Origin: Limnohabitans sp. | Lineage (GTDB): Bacteria; Pseudomonadota; Gammaproteobacteria; Burkholderiales; Burkholderiaceae_C | Assembly: GCF_023910625.1 (NCBI RefSeq) | Contig: NZ_JAAVVW010000003.1 | Coordinates: 1,178,001 to 1,242,000, forward strand | Direction of reading: 5' to 3' | DNA length: 64,000 bases | Made by a program: the position numbers and the translations under genes | The notes under the pieces: generated by a model | Databases searched by the model: none | What the model saw: only the letters and a program-made list of their open reading frames with translations | What the model was told of the DNA's origin: nothing | Shown: in pieces, positions 7,308 to 16,366 of the stretch | Position numbering within the stretch: position 1 is the stretch's first letter | Layout of the letters: each line of letters begins with the position of its first letter

Positions 7308-10300
7308 ATGTGGTTCACCCGCGTCAGTTTGCAAAACCCAGTGTTTGCAACCATGGTCATGTTGGCCCTGGTGGTGATGGGCATCTTTTCGTTCCAGCGC
7401 CTCAAAGTCGATCAATTCCCCAACATCGACTTTCCGGTGGTGGTCATCAGCACCGAATACCCCGGGGCCTCGCCAGAGATTGTGGAGAGCGAAGTCTCCA
7501 AAAAGATCGAAGAAGGCGTCAACTCGATCGCCGGCATCAGCACCCTGACCTCGCGCAGTTACGAAAACCAGTCGGTGGTGATCATGGAGTTCCAGCTGCA
7601 AATCGACGGCCGCAAAGCGGCGGAAGATGTGCGCGAAAAAGTCGCCTCGCTGCGCCCCCTGCTGCGCACCGAGGTCAAAGAACCCCGGGTGCTGCGTTTT
7701 GATCCCTCGAGCCGCGCCGTATGGTCGCTGGCCGTCATACCGGAGGGTGACAAACTCAGCGCAGTGGAGTTGACCAATTGGTCCGAGCAAGTGCTCAAAA
7801 AGCGTCTGGAAAACGTGCGTGGTGTGGGCTCGGTCACCTTGGTGGGCGGCAGCAAACGCGAAATCAACCTGTATTTGAACCCGGCCAACATGGAGGCCTT
7901 GGGCGTGACCGCCGAGCAGGTGGTGGCCGCTGTGCGCAACGAGAACCAGGACTTGCCCGTGGGCGCGATCCGCTCGCTGGAGCAAGAGCGCATGGTGCAG
8001 ATCAGCTCGCGCATGGAGCGGCCCGAGGACTTTGGCCGCATCATCGTAGCCCGCAAAAACGGCACCCCCATACGCTTGTCGCAAGTGGCCACGGTGAAAG
8101 ACGGCGCACAAGAGCTGGAAAACCTGGCGCTCTACAACGGCCAGCGCACGCTCTTGATGTCGGTGCAAAAGTCGCAAGATGAAAACACCATCCAGGTGGT
8201 CGATGGCTTGGTCAAGGCCGTGGCCGAGTTGAAAGGCCAGCTGCCGCCGGGCCTGCGGCTTGAACCCATCACCGACAACTCGCGGCCCATCCGCGTGTCG
8301 GTGAACAACGTGCGCCAGACCCTGATCGAGGGGGCCATCCTCACGGTGCTGATCGTGTTTTTATTCCTCAACTCCTGGCGCTCGACGGTCATCACGGGGC
8401 TGACGCTGCCGATCTCGCTGATCGGCACTTTCATGTTCATGCAGATGTTCGGCTTCACCATCAACATGATCACGCTGATGGCGCTCAGCCTGTGCGTGGG
8501 CCTGCTGATCGACGACGCCATCGTGGTGCGCGAAAACATTGTGCGCCATGTGCAAATGGGCAAGAACGCCTACAAGGCCTCTTTGGAGGGCACCCAAGAA
8601 ATTGGCCTGGCCGTGCTGGCCACCACCTTGTCCATCGTGGCGGTGTTCTTGCCGATCGGTTTCATGGAAGGCATCATCGGCAAGTTCTTCCACGAGTTCG
8701 GCATCACCATCGTGGCGGCCGTGATGATTTCGATGTTTGTGAGCTTCACGCTCGACCCCATGCTCTCGAGCATCTGGCACGACCCGGCCATCGACGCGCA
8801 TGGCAAAAACCAAACGCCTGTCAACTGGTACGACAAAAGCATTGGCCGCGTGACCGGCTGGTTTGACCGAGGCACCGAACGCTTGGCCGATGGCTACCAG
8901 GGCATCTTGCGCTGGGCGCTGGTGCACAGAAAGTCCACCGTGTTTCTGGCGCTGGGTATTTTTGTAGCCAGCGTGTTCATGGTCCGTCTGCTGGGCACCG
9001 AGTTCGTGCCCAAAGCTGATTTTTCTGAAACCTCGGTCAAGTTCGAAACTCCGGTGGGCACTTCGCTCGAAGCCACCGAGGCCAAAACTCGCCAGGTCGA
9101 GGCCATCCTGCGTGACTTCCCGGAAGTGCGCTACACCGTCAGCACCATCAACACCGCCAATGCGCAGGGCAAGAACAACGTCAACCTGTACATCCGACTG
9201 GTGGACCGCAAAAACCGCAACCGCAACGCCGACCAGATGTCGGCCGTTCTGCGCGAACGCCTGAAACAAGTGCCCGGCATCGCGGTCACGCACGCCGGTT
9301 TGCTCGACGCGATTGGCGGCAACAAGCAAGTGGAGTTTTCGCTGCAAGGCCCCGACCAAAAAGAGCTGGAGCGCCTGGCGCTGCTGGCCTTGGCCAAGGT
9401 GCAGGGCATCCCCGGCTTGGTGGACCTGGACTCCAGCGTGAAACCCAACAAGCCCGTCATCGGCGTCGAGGTGCTGCGCGACGCGGCATCGGACCTGGGC
9501 CTGGGCACGGCGCAATTGGCGGGGCCTTTGCGCACTTTGGTGGCGGGGCAAACCGTGGGCAACTGGCGTGCCCCCGACGATCAGACCTACGACGTGAACG
9601 TGCGCCTGGCACCCGAGGCCCGCAACAGCCCGCAAGACCTGGAACGATTGCCCTTCATGGTGGCACCCGCTGCCGATGGCAGCCCACGCATCGTGCGCCT
9701 GGGCCAGGTGGCCAAGGTCAGCGAAACCACCGGCTCCAACCAGATCAACCGCCGCGACATGATGCGCGAAGTGGCCATCAACGCCAACGTGTTCGGACGC
9801 TCCGCGGGCGAGGTCTCGGCCGATGTACGCAAAGCCATGGACAGCCTGAACCTGCCGCCCGGCTACCGCTACAGCTTTGGTGGCTCGACCAAAAACATGG
9901 GCGAGTCTTTCAGCTACGCTTTGTCAGCCCTGGCCATGGCGGTGATCTTCATTTACATGATCTTGGCCAGCCAATTCAAAAGCTTCTTGCAGCCCTTGGC
10001 TTTGATGACCTCCTTGCCACTGACCTTGATTGGCGTGGTGCTGGCCTTGATGGCTTTTCGCTCGACCTTGTCGATGTTTTCCCTCATCGGCGTGATCATG
10101 CTCATGGGCCTGGTGACCAAAAACGCCATCTTGCTGGTGGACTTTGCCATCCGCGCCCGCGAGGACGGCCTAGAGCGCAGCGAAGCGCTGCTGCTGGCGG
10201 CCAAGGTGCGGCTGCGCCCCATCTTGATGACCACTTTGGCCATGATCTTTGGCATGGTGCCGCTGGCCTTTGCGCTGAGCGAAGGCGCCGAGCAACGCGC

Positions 10301-10463
10301 GCCCATGGGCCAGGCGGTGATTGGCGGGGTCATCACCTCCTCCTTGCTGACGCTGGTGGTGGTGCCGGTTGTGTACTGCTACATGGATGACCTGGCGCAA
10401 TGGTTGCGCTCAAAAGCAGGCCTTGGCCAGCCCCGTCAGGGTCACGACACGCCCGCCGCTTAA
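7308..10463 (+). CDS. RND multidrug efflux permease (HAE1/AcrB type)
   Basis: A 1051-residue proton-driven inner-membrane pump of the AcrB/MexB class. The start [21 protein letters not shown] is the first transmembrane helix. The first pore domain follows, then the TM2-6 block with [20 protein letters not shown], whose acidic pair is the proton relay. The repeat half begins around residue 540, with a C-terminal TM bundle containing [21 protein letters not shown] and [20 protein letters not shown]. Length and twofold organisation are complete. A TolC-type channel is encoded 1.1 kb downstream and could complete the pump. Confidence 0.95.
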   Translation: MWFTRVSLQNPVFATMVMLALVVMGIFSFQRLKVDQFPNIDFPVVVISTEYPGASPEIVESEVSKKIEEGVNSIAGISTLTSRSYENQSVVIMEFQLQIDGRKAAEDVREKVASLRPLLRTEVKEPRVLRFDPSSRAVWSLAVIPEGDKLSAVELTNWSEQVLKKRLENVRGVGSVTLVGGSKREINLYLNPANMEALGVTAEQVVAAVRNENQDLPVGAIRSLEQERMVQISSRMERPEDFGRIIVARKNGTPIRLSQVATVKDGAQELENLALYNGQRTLLMSVQKSQDENTIQVVDGLVKAVAELKGQLPPGLRLEPITDNSRPIRVSVNNVRQTLIEGAILTVLIVFLFLNSWRSTVITGLTLPISLIGTFMFMQMFGFTINMITLMALSLCVGLLIDDAIVVRENIVRHVQMGKNAYKASLEGTQEIGLAVLATTLSIVAVFLPIGFMEGIIGKFFHEFGITIVAAVMISMFVSFTLDPMLSSIWHDPAIDAHGKNQTPVNWYDKSIGRVTGWFDRGTERLADGYQGILRWALVHRKSTVFLALGIFVASVFMVRLLGTEFVPKADFSETSVKFETPVGTSLEATEAKTRQVEAILRDFPEVRYTVSTINTANAQGKNNVNLYIRLVDRKNRNRNADQMSAVLRERLKQVPGIAVTHAGLLDAIGGNKQVEFSLQGPDQKELERLALLALAKVQGIPGLVDLDSSVKPNKPVIGVEVLRDAASDLGLGTAQLAGPLRTLVAGQTVGNWRAPDDQTYDVNVRLAPEARNSPQDLERLPFMVAPAADGSPRIVRLGQVAKVSETTGSNQINRRDMMREVAINANVFGRSAGEVSADVRKAMDSLNLPPGYRYSFGGSTKNMGESFSYALSALAMAVIFIYMILASQFKSFLQPLALMTSLPLTLIGVVLALMAFRSTLSMFSLIGVIMLMGLVTKNAILLVDFAIRAREDGLERSEALLLAAKVRLRPILMTTLAMIFGMVPLAFALSEGAEQRAPMGQAVIGGVITSSLLTLVVVPVVYCYMDDLAQWLRSKAGLGQPRQGHDTPAA

Positions 10464-10505
10464 AATCTATGGATATTTGATACAGTCCCCCGCAGGAGTA
10501 AATAA

Positions 10506-11165
10506 ATGGATCTGAACCAGGCCCGCTTCAACATGATTGAGCAGCAAATCCGCCCCTGGGAAGTGCTGGACCCGCACGTGCTGGCGCTGCTGTCCACCGT
10601 TCGCCGCGAAGACTTTGTGCCCCTGGCGCACAAGGCTTTGGCTTTTGTGGACATGGACATCCCTCTGGGCTCAGCGCCCAACCAGGTCATGCTGGCTCCG
10701 CGCGTGCAGGCACGCCTGCTGCAAGACCTGGCCGTGCAACCCACCGACAAGGTGCTGGACATCGGCACCGGCTCGGGTTTCATGGCCGCGCTGTTGGGCC
10801 ACCAAGCTGCCAGTGTGCTGAGCCTCGAAAGCGATGCAAGGCTGGCCGAACAAGCCCGGGTCAATCTGCAAAAATTCGGTGTACACAACGTCACAGTACG
10901 CCAGGCCGATGGCAGCCAGGGTGCACCAGCAGACGGCCCCTTTGACGTGATCTTGCTCAGCGGCTCGGTGGCCGATGTGCCTGCTGCCCTGTTGCAGCAA
11001 CTGCGTGTGGGCGGCCGCTTGGTTGCCATGGTGGGCGATGAACCCATGATGCGTGTCAATTTGATCACACGCAACGGTGACAACAGCTGGACCACCACCG
11101 AACCCTGGGACTGCACCGCCCCCCGCCTGTCCGGCTTCGCCGAGCCCTCCCGCTTTCAATTTTGA
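10506..11165 (+). CDS. Protein-L-isoaspartate O-methyltransferase-like protein
   Basis: A 219-residue SAM-dependent methyltransferase of the Pcm family, which repairs or tags isoaspartyl residues. The SAM-binding motif is VLDIGTGSGFMAALLGHQAA (about residues 83-102), preceded by the PCMT segment PLGSAPNQVMLAPRVQARLL. The start ATG at 10506 has an AGGAG ribosome site. It is followed after one base by a rhodanese gene and then tolC. The unit probably forms an operon downstream of the RND genes. Burkholderiales often carry this gene between other loci and tolC/waaA, so it may not be the main Pcm. Confidence 0.85.
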   Translation: MDLNQARFNMIEQQIRPWEVLDPHVLALLSTVRREDFVPLAHKALAFVDMDIPLGSAPNQVMLAPRVQARLLQDLAVQPTDKVLDIGTGSGFMAALLGHQAASVLSLESDARLAEQARVNLQKFGVHNVTVRQADGSQGAPADGPFDVILLSGSVADVPAALLQQLRVGGRLVAMVGDEPMMRVNLITRNGDNSWTTTEPWDCTAPRLSGFAEPSRFQF

Positions 11166-11166
11166 G

Positions 11167-11502
11167 ATGGCCATGCAACAGCTCTACCCCGCCCAAATCG
11201 CCGAATGGGCTAGCCAGCAAGCCCAACGCCCCGTCTTGCTCGATGTGCGTGAGGGTTGGGAAGTCCAGACTGCCAGCGCCCATCCGGAAGGTCTGGACTG
11301 GGTGCATATGCCGATGCAGTCGATACCGGCACGTCTGGACGAGCTCGACAAGTCACGTCCCATCGCTTGCCTTTGCCACCATGGTGGACGCAGCATGCAG
11401 GTGGCCAGCTTCTTGCAACAACACGGCTTTCAGGTCGTGAATGTGGCTGGCGGCATCCATGCTTGGTCGACACAAGTCGATCCCCTTATTCCCCTTTATT
11501 GA
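11167..11502 (+). CDS. Rhodanese-like domain protein
   Basis: A 111-residue single-domain sulfurtransferase-like protein. Motifs are VLLDVREGWEVQTAS (about residues 19-33), the active loop IACLCHHGGRSMQVASFL with the catalytic Cys in the CHHGGRS sequence, and VNVAGGIHAW near the end. The ATG at 11167 lies one base after the preceding stop codon, so translation is coupled. Its position just before tolC is common in this group. The true sulfur acceptor is unknown. Confidence 0.9.
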   Translation: MAMQQLYPAQIAEWASQQAQRPVLLDVREGWEVQTASAHPEGLDWVHMPMQSIPARLDELDKSRPIACLCHHGGRSMQVASFLQQHGFQVVNVAGGIHAWSTQVDPLIPLY

Positions 11503-11574
11503 GCTGGTCGGTGAAGCCCGTATCGGGCTGACCGCCGAGCAACTGCTGCTCCAACTTTTGTCGAAAGGATTGCC

Positions 11575-12888
11575 ATGAAACTGCACCCCCTGTCCCTGAC
11601 TTTGGCCTTGATGGCCGCCCTCTCGGGCCCTGGCCATGCTCAGAGCTTGGCACAGCTTTACCTAGCGGCCCAAGGGCACGACGCCACGTACAAATCGGCT
11701 CGTTCGCAGTTCGATGCCAACCTGGCCCGTGCAGAGCAAGCCAAAGCGCTGCTTCGCCCCACGGCTAACTTGGGAGCGGGTTTGTCCAAGAGCGATGTGG
11801 ATAACCTGTCCAACCCTTTGCTCAGCCGTCAAACCGATGCCCGCAACCTGACCTTCAGCGGCAGCCAACCCTTGTTTCGCCCTGGAAACAAAGCCAGCTA
11901 CGAGCAAGGCATGAAACAAGTGGCGCTGGGTGAGGCCCAACTCAAGATCGCCGAACAAGACCTGATCGTGCGCTTGAGCCTGGCTTACTTTGACGTGTTG
12001 ACAGCCCAAGAAAGCCTGAGCTTTGTGAAGGCTCAAAAATCGGCGGTGTCTGAACAACTGGCTGCAGCCAAACGTAATTTTGAGGTCGGCACCTCCACCA
12101 TCACCGACACCCGCGAAGCCCAAGCCCGCTTTGATCTGGTGACCGCCCAAGAGATCGCCTCTGAAAACGATTTGCGTGTCAAACAAGGCATCTTGGACGA
12201 CACCGTGGGACAACCCCAAGTCAAACCGCAACCCTTGCTGATAGCCGCCAATATCGACCGTTTGCAAACCGGCACAGTGCAGTCTTGGGTGGCGCAATCG
12301 AGCCAAGACAATGGCAACCTCACGGCGGCCCGCATCATCCTGGAAGTGGCACGCCTCGAAATAGACAGAGCCAAAGCTGCCGAAAAACCCACCTTGGACC
12401 TCAATGCCAGCTATGGCCTCTCCAGATTCCAAAACGGCACTCCAATCCAAGTGAACTCGAACACAGCCACGATCGGTTTGGCCTTCAACATGCCGCTGTA
12501 CACCGGGCAAGCCAGCCAAAACCGGATCCGTGAAACGGTGGCCCTGGAAGAAAAAGCACGCAATGACCTGGAAGCCACGCAACGCAATGTGGCCCAGTCC
12601 ACACGCACCGCGTTTTTCGGGGTGGAGTCCGGCCTGAGTCAAATCAAGGCCCTTCAAGCGGCCGAAGCCTCCAGCCAAAGCGCTTTGGATGCCAACAGGC
12701 TGGGTTACCAAGTGGGCGTGCGAATCAACATCGATGTGCTCAACAGCCAAAGCCAGCTGTTCCAAACCAAACGGGATCTGGCCAAAGCCCGTCACGATCT
12801 GCTGCTGGGTCAGCTGCGCTTGCGCCAAGCAGCTGGCGTGCTCAAAGCGGACGATCTGAAAAACCTGGATGCCTTGCTGCGCCCCTGA
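11575..12888 (+). CDS. tolC: TolC-family outer-membrane channel protein
   Basis: A 437-residue outer-membrane efflux/secretion channel. A signal peptide (residues 1-22, ending GPGHA) is followed by two homologous OEP repeats: long coiled-coil helices (for example QAKALLRPTANLGAGLSKS, DVLTAQESLSFVKAQKSAV) and beta strands (DLNASYGLSRFQNG, GLAFNMPLYTGQASQNRIRE). The last repeat ends RHDLLLGQLRLRQAAGVL. An AAAGGA ribosome site lies before the ATG. It is last in a row with the Pcm-like and rhodanese genes and is the likely outer-membrane partner of the upstream RND pump and possibly of type I exporters. Confidence 0.94.
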   Translation: MKLHPLSLTLALMAALSGPGHAQSLAQLYLAAQGHDATYKSARSQFDANLARAEQAKALLRPTANLGAGLSKSDVDNLSNPLLSRQTDARNLTFSGSQPLFRPGNKASYEQGMKQVALGEAQLKIAEQDLIVRLSLAYFDVLTAQESLSFVKAQKSAVSEQLAAAKRNFEVGTSTITDTREAQARFDLVTAQEIASENDLRVKQGILDDTVGQPQVKPQPLLIAANIDRLQTGTVQSWVAQSSQDNGNLTAARIILEVARLEIDRAKAAEKPTLDLNASYGLSRFQNGTPIQVNSNTATIGLAFNMPLYTGQASQNRIRETVALEEKARNDLEATQRNVAQSTRTAFFGVESGLSQIKALQAAEASSQSALDANRLGYQVGVRINIDVLNSQSQLFQTKRDLAKARHDLLLGQLRLRQAAGVLKADDLKNLDALLRP

Positions 12889-12901
12889 GGAGACAGTGGT
12901 C

Positions 12902-12934
12902 GGGCGGTGATCAGGCACAGATCTGGCACCGCCC
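12902..12934. other. Hairpin between convergent tolC and fur-like genes
   Basis: GGGCGGTG at 12902-12909 pairs perfectly with CACCGCCC at 12927-12934 around a 17-base loop. It lies between two convergent genes and may stop transcription or protect 3' ends. There is no T run, so it is not a classical terminator. Confidence 0.4.
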
Positions 12935-12977
12935 AACGGCATTGACACTCAGAAAAATGCTGGACGGCCTAAGCTGC

Positions 12978-13349
12978 TCAAGCCGCGCAGACAGCACAGC
13001 GGCCATAAAAGGTCAGCTGATGCTCTTCCAGGACATAGCCTGGAGGCAGCAAATGGCCCAAATCACCTGGGCAGGCGTCGATGTCAAATACCTTTTGGCA
13101 AGTGCTGCAATGGAAATGGTGATGGTGTTGGTGTCGGTGTGACTCGTAACGGGTGGCCTCCCCGGGCAAAGACACGACATCCACCACGCCATCTTCGACC
13201 AAGCCTTTGAGATTTCTGTACACGGTCGCCAAGCTCAAGCTGGGGACGTTTTTTTGCGCCTCCAGCAGCAACTCCTGAGGCAACAAGGGCTGACCCACGG
13301 CGGCCAAGGCTCGCGCAATCGCGGTTCGTTGTCGGGTTGATCTTTCCAT
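12978..13349 (-). CDS. Fur-family metal-responsive repressor (Zur-like)
   Basis: A 123-residue Fur-superfamily regulator. The winged-helix part includes LSLATVYRNLKGLVEDGVV (about residues 38-56). The metal-binding part has ESHRHQHHHHFHCSTCQKVF with a His-rich loop and a CxxC, and a second CxxC (CAVC) close to the C-terminus, forming a structural zinc site. It is divergent from a zinc-type ABC locus with a Fur-like palindrome between them. A zinc-sensing (Zur) role is inferred from these neighbours; PerR or Fur cannot be excluded. Confidence 0.88.
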   Translation of the reverse strand: MERSTRQRTAIARALAAVGQPLLPQELLLEAQKNVPSLSLATVYRNLKGLVEDGVVDVVSLPGEATRYESHRHQHHHHFHCSTCQKVFDIDACPGDLGHLLPPGYVLEEHQLTFYGRCAVCAA

Positions 13350-13388
13350 GGGTCTAAGGTTACTGCAAAAAAACCTTGTTTTGCTATT

Positions 13389-13402
13389 GATAATCCATTA
13401 TC
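13389..13402. promoter_or_regulatory. Fur/Zur-type palindromic operator
   Basis: GATAATCCATTATC is a perfect palindrome, GATAAT and ATTATC around CC. This is the core of Fur-superfamily boxes. It lies in the 87-bp gap between the divergent Fur-family gene and the zinc-type locus, so it can control both directions. Confidence 0.7.
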
Positions 13403-13436
13403 GCAAAGGCACTTTCCATTTGCCAAACGATCCACC

Positions 13437-13859
13437 ATGCCATTGCAAACCCCAACACTGTTTTCTCATGCCCTGCAGCTTGCGTTATGTGCGGTCTCAG
13501 GCCATTCGTGGGACCAGCCCGCGCCTCAAGCCGGGCGCTGGCAAGCCGGTGTGGTGCTGGATGCCGCCAGCACCTCCAGAAAACTGGGGCTGGGTGCGCG
13601 CGATCAGGGTGCAAGTCTGGGCCACAGTGATGTCCTCCTGCGTGGTGTCTTGAATGAGCATCTGAGTGGTGAAGCGATCCTGGGCTTTCACAGCGCTGAG
13701 CGCAAACTGGAACACCACATCGAGAACGCCTGGTTCCAGACAAGGGCAACCCCCATGTCCATGCCGATCCCCAGCGCATGCTGCTGGTGGCCAGGGCTTT
13801 GGCCTCCAGATTCGCAGCCCTTGCCCCGCTGGAAAAAAACAGAATTGAGCACAATCTGA
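13437..13859 (+). pseudogene. Truncated outer-membrane-type protein, 5' part fused to another gene
   Basis: The frame opens at the ATG 13437 with a signal-like start (MPLQTPTLFSHALQLALCAV, then GHS). It continues with a soluble or beta-barrel-like sequence (QAGVVLDAASTSRKLGLGAR, LGHSDVLLRGVLNEHLSGEA, HHIENAWFQTR). After about base 13,740 it becomes nonsense, rich in Cys, Trp and Pro, to a stop at 13,859. From there a different frame encodes the C-terminal half of a metal-binding protein. I read this as the first 100 residues of an outer-membrane protein from the zinc locus whose remainder was deleted. The outer-membrane assignment is tentative. Confidence 0.5.
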
Positions 13860-14254
13860 AAGCGTTCGAATCCACGATGACCGGCAAAATCCAGGCTTGG
13901 GAACAATTGGCCAGACCCCTGAAAGGGCGCACAGTGATCACGCAACATGCGAGTTTTGGCTACCTCTGGCTTTGGCTGGGGATCACGCCTGTGGCCGACC
14001 TGGAACCCAAGCCCGGAATTCCGCCCACACCAGCGCACTTGGCCAAGACACTGCAACTGGGCCAAAGCAAGCGCCCCATGGCCATCGTCATCGCGCAGCA
14101 TCAAGACCCCAAACCTGCCAAATGGCTCAGTGGCCAAATGAGCAACTCGCCAGCCTTGTTGATCTTGCCAGCCACCGTCACCGATGTACAAGCCGACGCC
14201 TGGTTCCGCTGGTTTGATCTGCTGATCAGCCGTTTGGTGCAGGCGGCCCCCTGA
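13742..14254 (+). pseudogene. Zinc/manganese ABC substrate-binding protein, C-terminal fragment
   Basis: This frame encodes KGNPHVHADPQRMLLVARAL, where the metal-ligand His residues of cluster A-I binding proteins are expected. It continues with LKGRTVITQHASFGYLWLWL, ITPVADLEPKPGIPP and a family-type C-terminus. Its N-terminal half, with signal peptide and first metal ligands, is missing; the frame has a stop at 13,697-13,699. An ATG at 13,778 could start a 158-residue fragment. Its stop overlaps the ATG of the permease gene (TGATG). It appears to be the remainder of a znuA-like gene after a deletion that also removed the end of the preceding outer-membrane gene. Confidence 0.7.
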
Positions 14255-14988
14255 TGCTGGACTGGCTAGCCCTGCCGATGGTGGCCTTGCTCGCGGGTTT
14301 GCTGGCACTGACGCCGTTGGGCTGCCAAGTGCTGCGCCGGGGCGTGGTCTTCATTGACTTGGCAGTGGCTCAAGCCGCCACCGCGGCGGTCATCTGGATC
14401 CATTGGGTGGTCGAGCTCGAGTCCTTTTGGTGGGACCAGTTGGCCGCCAGCGCCGGAGCGCTGGGGGTGAGTCTGGCCATCGCAGGCATGACACGGCGTT
14501 GGCCGAGCCAACGCGAAGCGCTGATCGGCCTGCTGTATGTGGCAACGGCTTGCAGCGCCATCCTGGGTGCCAGTTCACACCCCCACGGCAAAGAAAAACT
14601 GATCCAACTGTTGGCTGCCGATGTGCTGTGGGTCAACACCAGCAGCGTGCTGGCCTTGGTGCTGTGTGCGGCGGTCATCACACTGCTGCGTCAAACCCGA
14701 AGTTTTGAGCAGGACACCGTCTTTTATGTGTCGTTTGCCTTGGCCACCAGCTTGGCTGTGCCGGCAATGGGTTTGTTTCTGGTGTTCGGCTGTCTGATCG
14801 CGCCCGCCTTGTGGATCGAGCGAGGCCATGGCCATTGGACCGTCTGTCTCAGTGCCTGGGCAGTCGCCTTGGTGGGGCTGCTTTTGTCCTGGCTCATGGA
14901 CACCCCCAGCGGTCCCTCCATCGGGCTGACCCTCACGCTGTGGGGCATGGCCAGCTTGTTTTTGCCACAGAAAGTCCACCTGCCCTGA
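14254..14988 (+). CDS. Metal ABC transporter permease (ZnuB-like)
   Basis: A 244-residue inner-membrane permease of the ABC-3 family for zinc or manganese uptake. About seven to eight hydrophobic helices are visible. The family-typical segments FIDLAVAQAATAAVIWIHWV, LLYVATACSAILGASSHPHG and SLAVPAMGLFLVFGCLIAPA are present. Its start overlaps the stop of the upstream binding-protein fragment, showing operon structure. No ATPase gene lies next to it in this window. With the binding protein truncated and the ATPase absent here, the transporter may be non-functional or depend on parts encoded elsewhere. Confidence 0.85.
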   Translation: MLDWLALPMVALLAGLLALTPLGCQVLRRGVVFIDLAVAQAATAAVIWIHWVVELESFWWDQLAASAGALGVSLAIAGMTRRWPSQREALIGLLYVATACSAILGASSHPHGKEKLIQLLAADVLWVNTSSVLALVLCAAVITLLRQTRSFEQDTVFYVSFALATSLAVPAMGLFLVFGCLIAPALWIERGHGHWTVCLSAWAVALVGLLLSWLMDTPSGPSIGLTLTLWGMASLFLPQKVHLP

Positions 14989-15013
14989 CCCAACGTGCAT
15001 GGTACGGAGCGCA

Positions 15014-16360
15014 CTATTTCCTCAAAGCCGAGGCAAGCGCCTGGGCATGACGTTCGGCAGCGCCTGTGCTTTGCGCCACCATCTGCCGGCCCTGTGCTTG
15101 TGCTTCAGCCAATTCGCCAGGCTGCCTCAGCCACGCCAACACTTGGTCCAAGGCACCTTCCATGTCGTGGACACGGCGGGCAGCGCCAATCGACTCGGCC
15201 AGCTCTGCGGCTTGTGCAAAATTGAACGTGTGAGGACCCATGACCACCGGACAACCGAATGCGGCAGCTTCGATGAGGTTCTGCCCCCCCAGGGGCTCGA
15301 AACTGCCCCCCAGCAAAGCCATGTCTGAGGCCTGAAAATACACCGGCATCTCCCCCACACTGTCGCCCAGCAAAACCTGCGCCTGCACTGCTTCGGCGGG
15401 CCAACTCAATGCGTTTGAGGGCAGCGCGCTGCGCCTGTAAACCGAGAGTCCCCGTGACTGCAACAATTGATGGACTTCGTCAAAGCGCTGAGGATGCCTG
15501 GGGACCAACAACCACAGCACCCCCGCATCCGTCAGGGCCTGAAGCCGAGCTTTGTGAGCCAGCAAAGCGTCCAACCAAAGAAGCTCCTCACCCTCCCGGC
15601 TGCTGGCCAGCATGACGACCGGAGGAGCGCGATCACCCACGGTCCAGCCCCGCCGCCAACGCTGTGCCAGCGCTTGGGCCTCTGGCTGGTCTTGCACATC
15701 AAATTTGAGGTTGCCCAACACAGCCTCGACCCGGGCACCCAGAGCCTTCAACCGCTGGGCATCGGGGTCCGATTGGGCCCACACAGCGCGCAAACCACGG
15801 TAAGCAGGCCCGGACAACCAGGACCAACGCAGCGCCGAGCGCCAGGACTTGTCGTTCAATCGCGCATTGGCCAAAAACAGGGGCACATCGGCGTCTTGGC
15901 AGGCTTGCACCATGGCTGGCCAGACCTCGGTTTCCATGAGTACGCCGCATCTCGGTTGATGGTGCGTCAAAAACCGCCGCGTGGCCGCAGGTGTGTCCCA
16001 AGGAAACCAGGCTTGCAAGTCGCCTGAGCGCATCACAGCCTGGCCCTGGACCCAGCCCGTCGCGGTGCTGTGGGTCAGCAGCAAGCGCATGTCTGGCCAC
16101 TGTTGCCGCAGCGCATCGATCAACAGCCCTGCGGCCCGGGTCTCCCCCAAGGACACGGCATGCACCCAGACAGCCCCGGGTAACAAAGGGGGGGTGTCAT
16201 ACATGCCCAAACGCTCCGGTAGGCGGTACAAATAAACGGGCTCCTGTTGCCCTCGGCGTCGGATTTTGCGCAAAAGCAAAGGTTGCAAACAACGCATCAA
16301 CCCGCCATAGACCCACAGGGCACTTCGCTCCAATCCCCGCTTGAGTTTCTGGGCCACCAT
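15014..16360 (-). CDS. waaA: 3-deoxy-D-manno-octulosonic acid (Kdo) transferase
   Basis: A 448-residue GT30 glycosyltransferase anchored at the inner membrane. It adds Kdo to lipid IVA in lipopolysaccharide synthesis. The N-terminal region holds the membrane anchor and YRLPERLGMY. Typical blocks are AVWVHAVSLGETRAA, LLTHSTATGWVQGQ, FPWDTPAATRRFL, METEVWPAMVQAC, LFLANARLNDKSWR and, in the C-terminal half, GGSFEPLGGQNLIEAAAFG and GPHTFNFAQAAELAES. It is complete and follows another glycosyltransferase gene after 6 bp on the same strand. A catalytic glutamate lies in SLGETR. Confidence 0.95.
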   Translation of the reverse strand: MVAQKLKRGLERSALWVYGGLMRCLQPLLLRKIRRRGQQEPVYLYRLPERLGMYDTPPLLPGAVWVHAVSLGETRAAGLLIDALRQQWPDMRLLLTHSTATGWVQGQAVMRSGDLQAWFPWDTPAATRRFLTHHQPRCGVLMETEVWPAMVQACQDADVPLFLANARLNDKSWRSALRWSWLSGPAYRGLRAVWAQSDPDAQRLKALGARVEAVLGNLKFDVQDQPEAQALAQRWRRGWTVGDRAPPVVMLASSREGEELLWLDALLAHKARLQALTDAGVLWLLVPRHPQRFDEVHQLLQSRGLSVYRRSALPSNALSWPAEAVQAQVLLGDSVGEMPVYFQASDMALLGGSFEPLGGQNLIEAAAFGCPVVMGPHTFNFAQAAELAESIGAARRVHDMEGALDQVLAWLRQPGELAEAQAQGRQMVAQSTGAAERHAQALASALRK

Positions 16361-16366
16361 GGCGTT

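Noticed and set aside
8361..9635. Long open frame antisense to the RND permease
   Set aside because: Its composition (runs of His, Gln and Arg) and lack of motifs show it is the complement of the real gene.
13497..13718. Minus-strand frame in the zinc locus that looks protein-like
   Set aside because: It has no family motif and no start context. The plus-strand signal peptide and downstream metal-binding fragment explain the region better.
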